The translations under genes and the position numbers were made by a program. A stretch of 38,538 nt of DNA from Alphaproteobacteria bacterium (GTDB lineage Bacteria > Pseudomonadota > Alphaproteobacteria > Rhizobiales > Xanthobacteraceae). The notes below the pieces were generated by a model that made no database searches, was not told where the DNA came from, and was given only the letters and a program-made list of their open reading frames with translations. Location of the stretch: contig VAZM01000023.1 of NCBI GenBank assembly GCA_005883135.1, positions 1-38,538 of the forward strand, written 5' to 3'. Numbering within the stretch: position 1 is the first letter of the stretch; every line of letters begins with the position of its first letter. Shown one piece after another: positions 35,313 to 38,538 of this stretch.

Positions 35313-36224
35313 ATGACTGCAAAGATCATCGACGGCAAGGCGATTGCGGCCGATTTGCGCGGCAAGGTTGCCGATGCCGTGCATCGCCTCTCCCGCGATC
35401 GCGGCATCACGCCGGGACTCGCGGTCGTGCTCGTCGGCAACAACCCGGCCAGCGAGAGCTATGTGGCGAGCAAGATCAAGATGACCGCCGGCAGCGGCAT
35501 GCGATCGTTCGACCACCGGCTGCCGAAAGAAACGAGCGGGGCGGAGCTCTTGGGGTTGATCGCGCGGCTCAATGCCGATCCCACCGTCCACGGCATTTTG
35601 GTGCAGCTTCCGCTGCCGTCGCAGATCGATGCGCACAAGATCATCGCCGCGGTCGATCCGGCAAAGGACGTGGACGGCTTCAACCCCGTGAACGCGGGCC
35701 GGCTATCCGCCGGCCTGCCGGGCCTGGCGCCCTGCACCCCGCTCGGCTGCATCCTCCTCGCCAAGACGGTGCAGCCTTCGCTCCAGGGCCTCGAAACGGT
35801 GGTGATCGGCCGCTCCAACATCGTCGGCAAGCCGCTGGCGCAACTCCTGCTCGCGGAAAACGCAACAGTGACGGTGGCGCATTCGAAGACGCGCGAACTT
35901 CCCGCGGTCTGCCGCCGCGCCGACGTTCTGTTCGCGGCGGTGGGGCGGCCCGAATTGGTGCGCCACGACTGGGTCAAGCCAGGCGCCACCGTCATCGACG
36001 TCGGCGTCAATCGCGTGACCGGCGCGGCCGGGCGGCCGCGCATCGTCGGCGACGTGGCCTTCACCGAAGTCGCGCAGATCGCTGGCGCAATCACGCCGGT
36101 GCCGGGTGGCGCCGGGCCGATGACCATCGCCTGCCTGCTCGCCAACACGGTCCGCGCGGCGTGCGCTATCGCCGGCCTGCGGGAACCGGCGTTCGGTCAG
36201 CGCCCGAGCGACGACCGCGAGTAG
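35313..36224 (+). CDS. folD: Bifunctional methylenetetrahydrofolate dehydrogenase/methenyltetrahydrofolate cyclohydrolase
   Basis: '[17 protein letters not shown]', '[13 protein letters not shown]', '[14 protein letters not shown]', '[18 protein letters not shown]', '[18 protein letters not shown]'. Confidence 0.96.
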   Translation: MTAKIIDGKAIAADLRGKVADAVHRLSRDRGITPGLAVVLVGNNPASESYVASKIKMTAGSGMRSFDHRLPKETSGAELLGLIARLNADPTVHGILVQLPLPSQIDAHKIIAAVDPAKDVDGFNPVNAGRLSAGLPGLAPCTPLGCILLAKTVQPSLQGLETVVIGRSNIVGKPLAQLLLAENATVTVAHSKTRELPAVCRRADVLFAAVGRPELVRHDWVKPGATVIDVGVNRVTGAAGRPRIVGDVAFTEVAQIAGAITPVPGGAGPMTIACLLANTVRAACAIAGLREPAFGQRPSDDRE

Positions 36225-36333
36225 CGGCGTTGGCAAGCCGAGCGATTTCAGGGAGTCGGCAGCGGCGCAGCAAATTTTGGTGCGCTTTCTCCCCGTTCGG
36301 GGAGAGGGCGCAGATCGAGCCGGCTGCGATAGC

Positions 36334-36843
36334 TTAGTTCGTCCAGGCGAAGGCGACCTTGTCGAGGGTACGGGCGCCGAACCGTTCCGAGGACCGCGCC
36401 ACCGCCTTGCCGCCGAGCGCCCGGTAGAAACCGACCGCCTGCTCGTTATCCGAGAGTGCCCACACCACCAAGCTCTGCAGCCCGCTCTGCACCAAGTCGC
36501 GCCGCGCCGCGGAGAACAGCTTGCGGCCGAAGCCGAGCCCCTGGAATTCCGGCCGCAGGTAGAGCTCGTAGATTTCGCCGTCGTAGTAGAGGCTGCGCGC
36601 GCGATTGCGTCCGTAGTTGGCGTAGCCCGCCACGCATTCGCCGAAGGCAAGAACCGTGATTCGGCTGCCTTTGCGCACCGCCGCGTCCCACCACACCGGC
36701 CCGCGCCGGTTGATAAGCTTGTCGAGTTCCGGTCCGGGAATGATGCCCTGATAAGCATTCCGCCAGGCGTCGTCGTGCGTCGTCGCAATCGCCCGTGCAT
36801 CGGACGGCTTGGCGCGGCGGACTTCGATCAGGGTCGTGCTCAT
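36334..36843 (-). CDS. GNAT-family N-acetyltransferase
   Basis: 'IYELYLRPEFQGLGFGRKLFSAAR' and 'NEQAVGFYRALGG'; start MSTTLIEVRRAKPSDA. Confidence 0.9.
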   Translation of the reverse strand: MSTTLIEVRRAKPSDARAIATTHDDAWRNAYQGIIPGPELDKLINRRGPVWWDAAVRKGSRITVLAFGECVAGYANYGRNRARSLYYDGEIYELYLRPEFQGLGFGRKLFSAARRDLVQSGLQSLVVWALSDNEQAVGFYRALGGKAVARSSERFGARTLDKVAFAWTN

Positions 36844-37194
36844 GGCGCAATTGAAGCAAGCACTCCGCCGCGCATCAAGAGTTATGTTTAATGCGGCATT
36901 AACTACGTCGGACATTGATGTGGATTTGCCACACCGCGGCACCGTGCAGCATGTCCGAAGCGGGGAAAAATCGAGACATGTTCGCCGGCTAGCGCGAATG
37001 TTGCAGAGCGGACACGCAAGCGCGGCAAAATGAGCCATCCGGCAGCCGGAATGGCTGAAAGCGCCGCCGCGACGGGTGCGGTTTGCGCGGCAATGGCGGA
37101 CGGCCGGCGAATCAGCCCGGCTTTGGAGCAATAAGCGCCGGCATGGCGGCATATAGCCCGTGCGAATGGCTCTGGGATCTGCCGAGCGCGCCGC

Positions 37195-38538
37195 TTAAAC
37201 CCGCTCGGCCTCCTTGCGCCGCTCGTCTTTCCTGCGCTCGTTCGGATCGAGCAGCTTTTTGCGCAGCCGGATCGCTTTCGGCGTCACCTCCACGAGTTCG
37301 TCCTCGGCGATATAGGCGAGCGCCTTCTCCAGCGTCATTTGCATGGGCGGGATGAGTCGCACCGCCTCGTCCTTGGCATGGGTGCGGATGTTGGTGAGCT
37401 TCTTGCCCTTGAGCACGTTGACCTCGAGGTCATTGCCGCGCGTGTGCTCCCCCACGATCATGCCGCGGTAAACCTTGCATCCCGGCTCGATCATCATCGG
37501 CCCGCGGTCCTCCAGGTTCCACATCGCGTAGGCCACGGCGTCACCCTGATCGTTGGAAATCAGCACGCCGTTGCGGCGGCCGGCGATCTCGCCGCGATAG
37601 GGCCCGTAGCCGTGGAACAGCCGGTTCATGACGGCGGTGCCGCGGGTGTCGGCGAGAAGCTCTCCGTGGTAGCCGATGAGACCGCGCGTCGGCGCGTGGA
37701 AGATGAGGCGCACGCGCCCGCCGCCCGAGGGGCGCATCTCGATCATTTCGGCTTTGCGCTCGGAGAGCGTCTGCACGACGATGCCGGAATGCTCCTGATC
37801 GACATCGATGACCACCTCCTCGATGGGCTCGCGCATCTCGCCGTGGGCGGAGCGCTCGAGCAGCACTTGCGGCCGCGACACGGACAGCTCGAAGCCTTCG
37901 CGCCGCATGGTCTCGATCAGAATGCCGAGCTGCAATTCGCCGCGCCCGGCAACCTCCATGGCGTCTTTCTCGGTCGAGTCCTTGACCCGCAGCGCCACGT
38001 TACCCTCGGCTTCGCGCAGGAGCCGTTCGCGGATCACCCGGCTCTGCACCTTGTCGCCCTCGGTGCCGGTGAGCGGGGAATCATTGATGCGGAAGGTCAT
38101 TGCCAGCGTCGGCGGATCGATCGGCTGCGCGGGGAGTGCCGTGCTCACCTCCGGCGCGCAGATCGTGTGCGACACCGTCGCCTCGGGCAGGCCGGCGACG
38201 GCAACGATGTCGCCTGCCGATGCCTCGTCCACCCCGGTGCGTTCGAGGCCGCGGAAGGCGAGCACCTTGGTAATGCGACCGTGCTCGACCAGCTTGCCGT
38301 TGCGATCGAGCACCTTGACGTTTTGATTGGGCCTGATGATGCCCGAGGTGATGCGGCCGGTGACGATGCGGCCGAGATAGGGATTGGCCTCGAGGATGGT
38401 GCCGAGCATGCGGAATGGTCCCTGCTCGATGCGCGGCTCGGCAACGTGACGGACCACGAGGTCGAACAGCGGCGCCATGCCCTGATCCTTCGGACCCTCG
38501 GGCGCAGCGGCCATCCAGCCTTCCCTCGACGAGCCGTA
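37195..38538 (-). CDS. typA: Translational GTPase TypA/BipA, C-terminal part; N-terminus outside the window
   Basis: 'VSRPQVLLE...GEMREPIEEVVIDVDQEHSGIVVQTLSERKAEM', 'RGLIGYHGELLADTRGTAVMNRLFHGY', 'KLTNIRTHAKDEAVRLIPP'. Confidence 0.96.
   Translation of the reverse strand, partial: YGSSREGWMAAAPEGPKDQGMAPLFDLVVRHVAEPRIEQGPFRMLGTILEANPYLGRIVTGRITSGIIRPNQNVKVLDRNGKLVEHGRITKVLAFRGLERTGVDEASAGDIVAVAGLPEATVSHTICAPEVSTALPAQPIDPPTLAMTFRINDSPLTGTEGDKVQSRVIRERLLREAEGNVALRVKDSTEKDAMEVAGRGELQLGILIETMRREGFELSVSRPQVLLERSAHGEMREPIEEVVIDVDQEHSGIVVQTLSERKAEMIEMRPSGGGRVRLIFHAPTRGLIGYHGELLADTRGTAVMNRLFHGYGPYRGEIAGRRNGVLISNDQGDAVAYAMWNLEDRGPMMIEPGCKVYRGMIVGEHTRGNDLEVNVLKGKKLTNIRTHAKDEAVRLIPPMQMTLEKALAYIAEDELVEVTPKAIRLRKKLLDPNERRKDERRKEAERV

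Overview
The window is a GC-rich chromosomal segment that looks alphaproteobacterial (Hyphomicrobiales/Rhizobiales-like). It opens with the remains of a type I restriction-modification locus: an hsdM gene (5'-truncated by the window), a cut-off hsdS, and a PD-(D/E)XK-like nuclease tail joined out of frame. Downstream are an archaeal-looking purM; genes for a CaiB-type CoA transferase, lytic transglycosylase, serine hydrolase, cupin, polytopic membrane protein, Nudix hydrolase, GT2 and GIY-YIG protein; and a co-directional block of methyltransferase, Bug/TctC, alpha/beta hydrolase, UbiD, CoxS/CoxL/CoxM and CoxG genes. The right side carries an MFS-PlsC-AMP-ligase fusion, an M24-like protein, a CMD-family protein, TPR, TerB, SDR and GATase genes, tRNA-Ala(CGC), YggT, YggU/DUF167, folD, GNAT and typA/bipA (truncated by the window end). 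No CRISPR array, prophage or intact transposon is visible. The most unusual content is a dense set of short palindromic repeats between about 3.3 and 20.5 kb. Several repeat families are nested inside one another, apparently at hairpin loops, and empty and filled versions of the same host repeat both occur in the window. Copies also sit in frame inside at least two protein-coding genes, reminiscent of Rickettsia palindromic elements. Some repeat families of this general type are common in this bacterial group, so the novelty claim concerns the nesting and in-frame behaviour, not the existence of repeats. All assignments come from reading the sequence; no database search was run.
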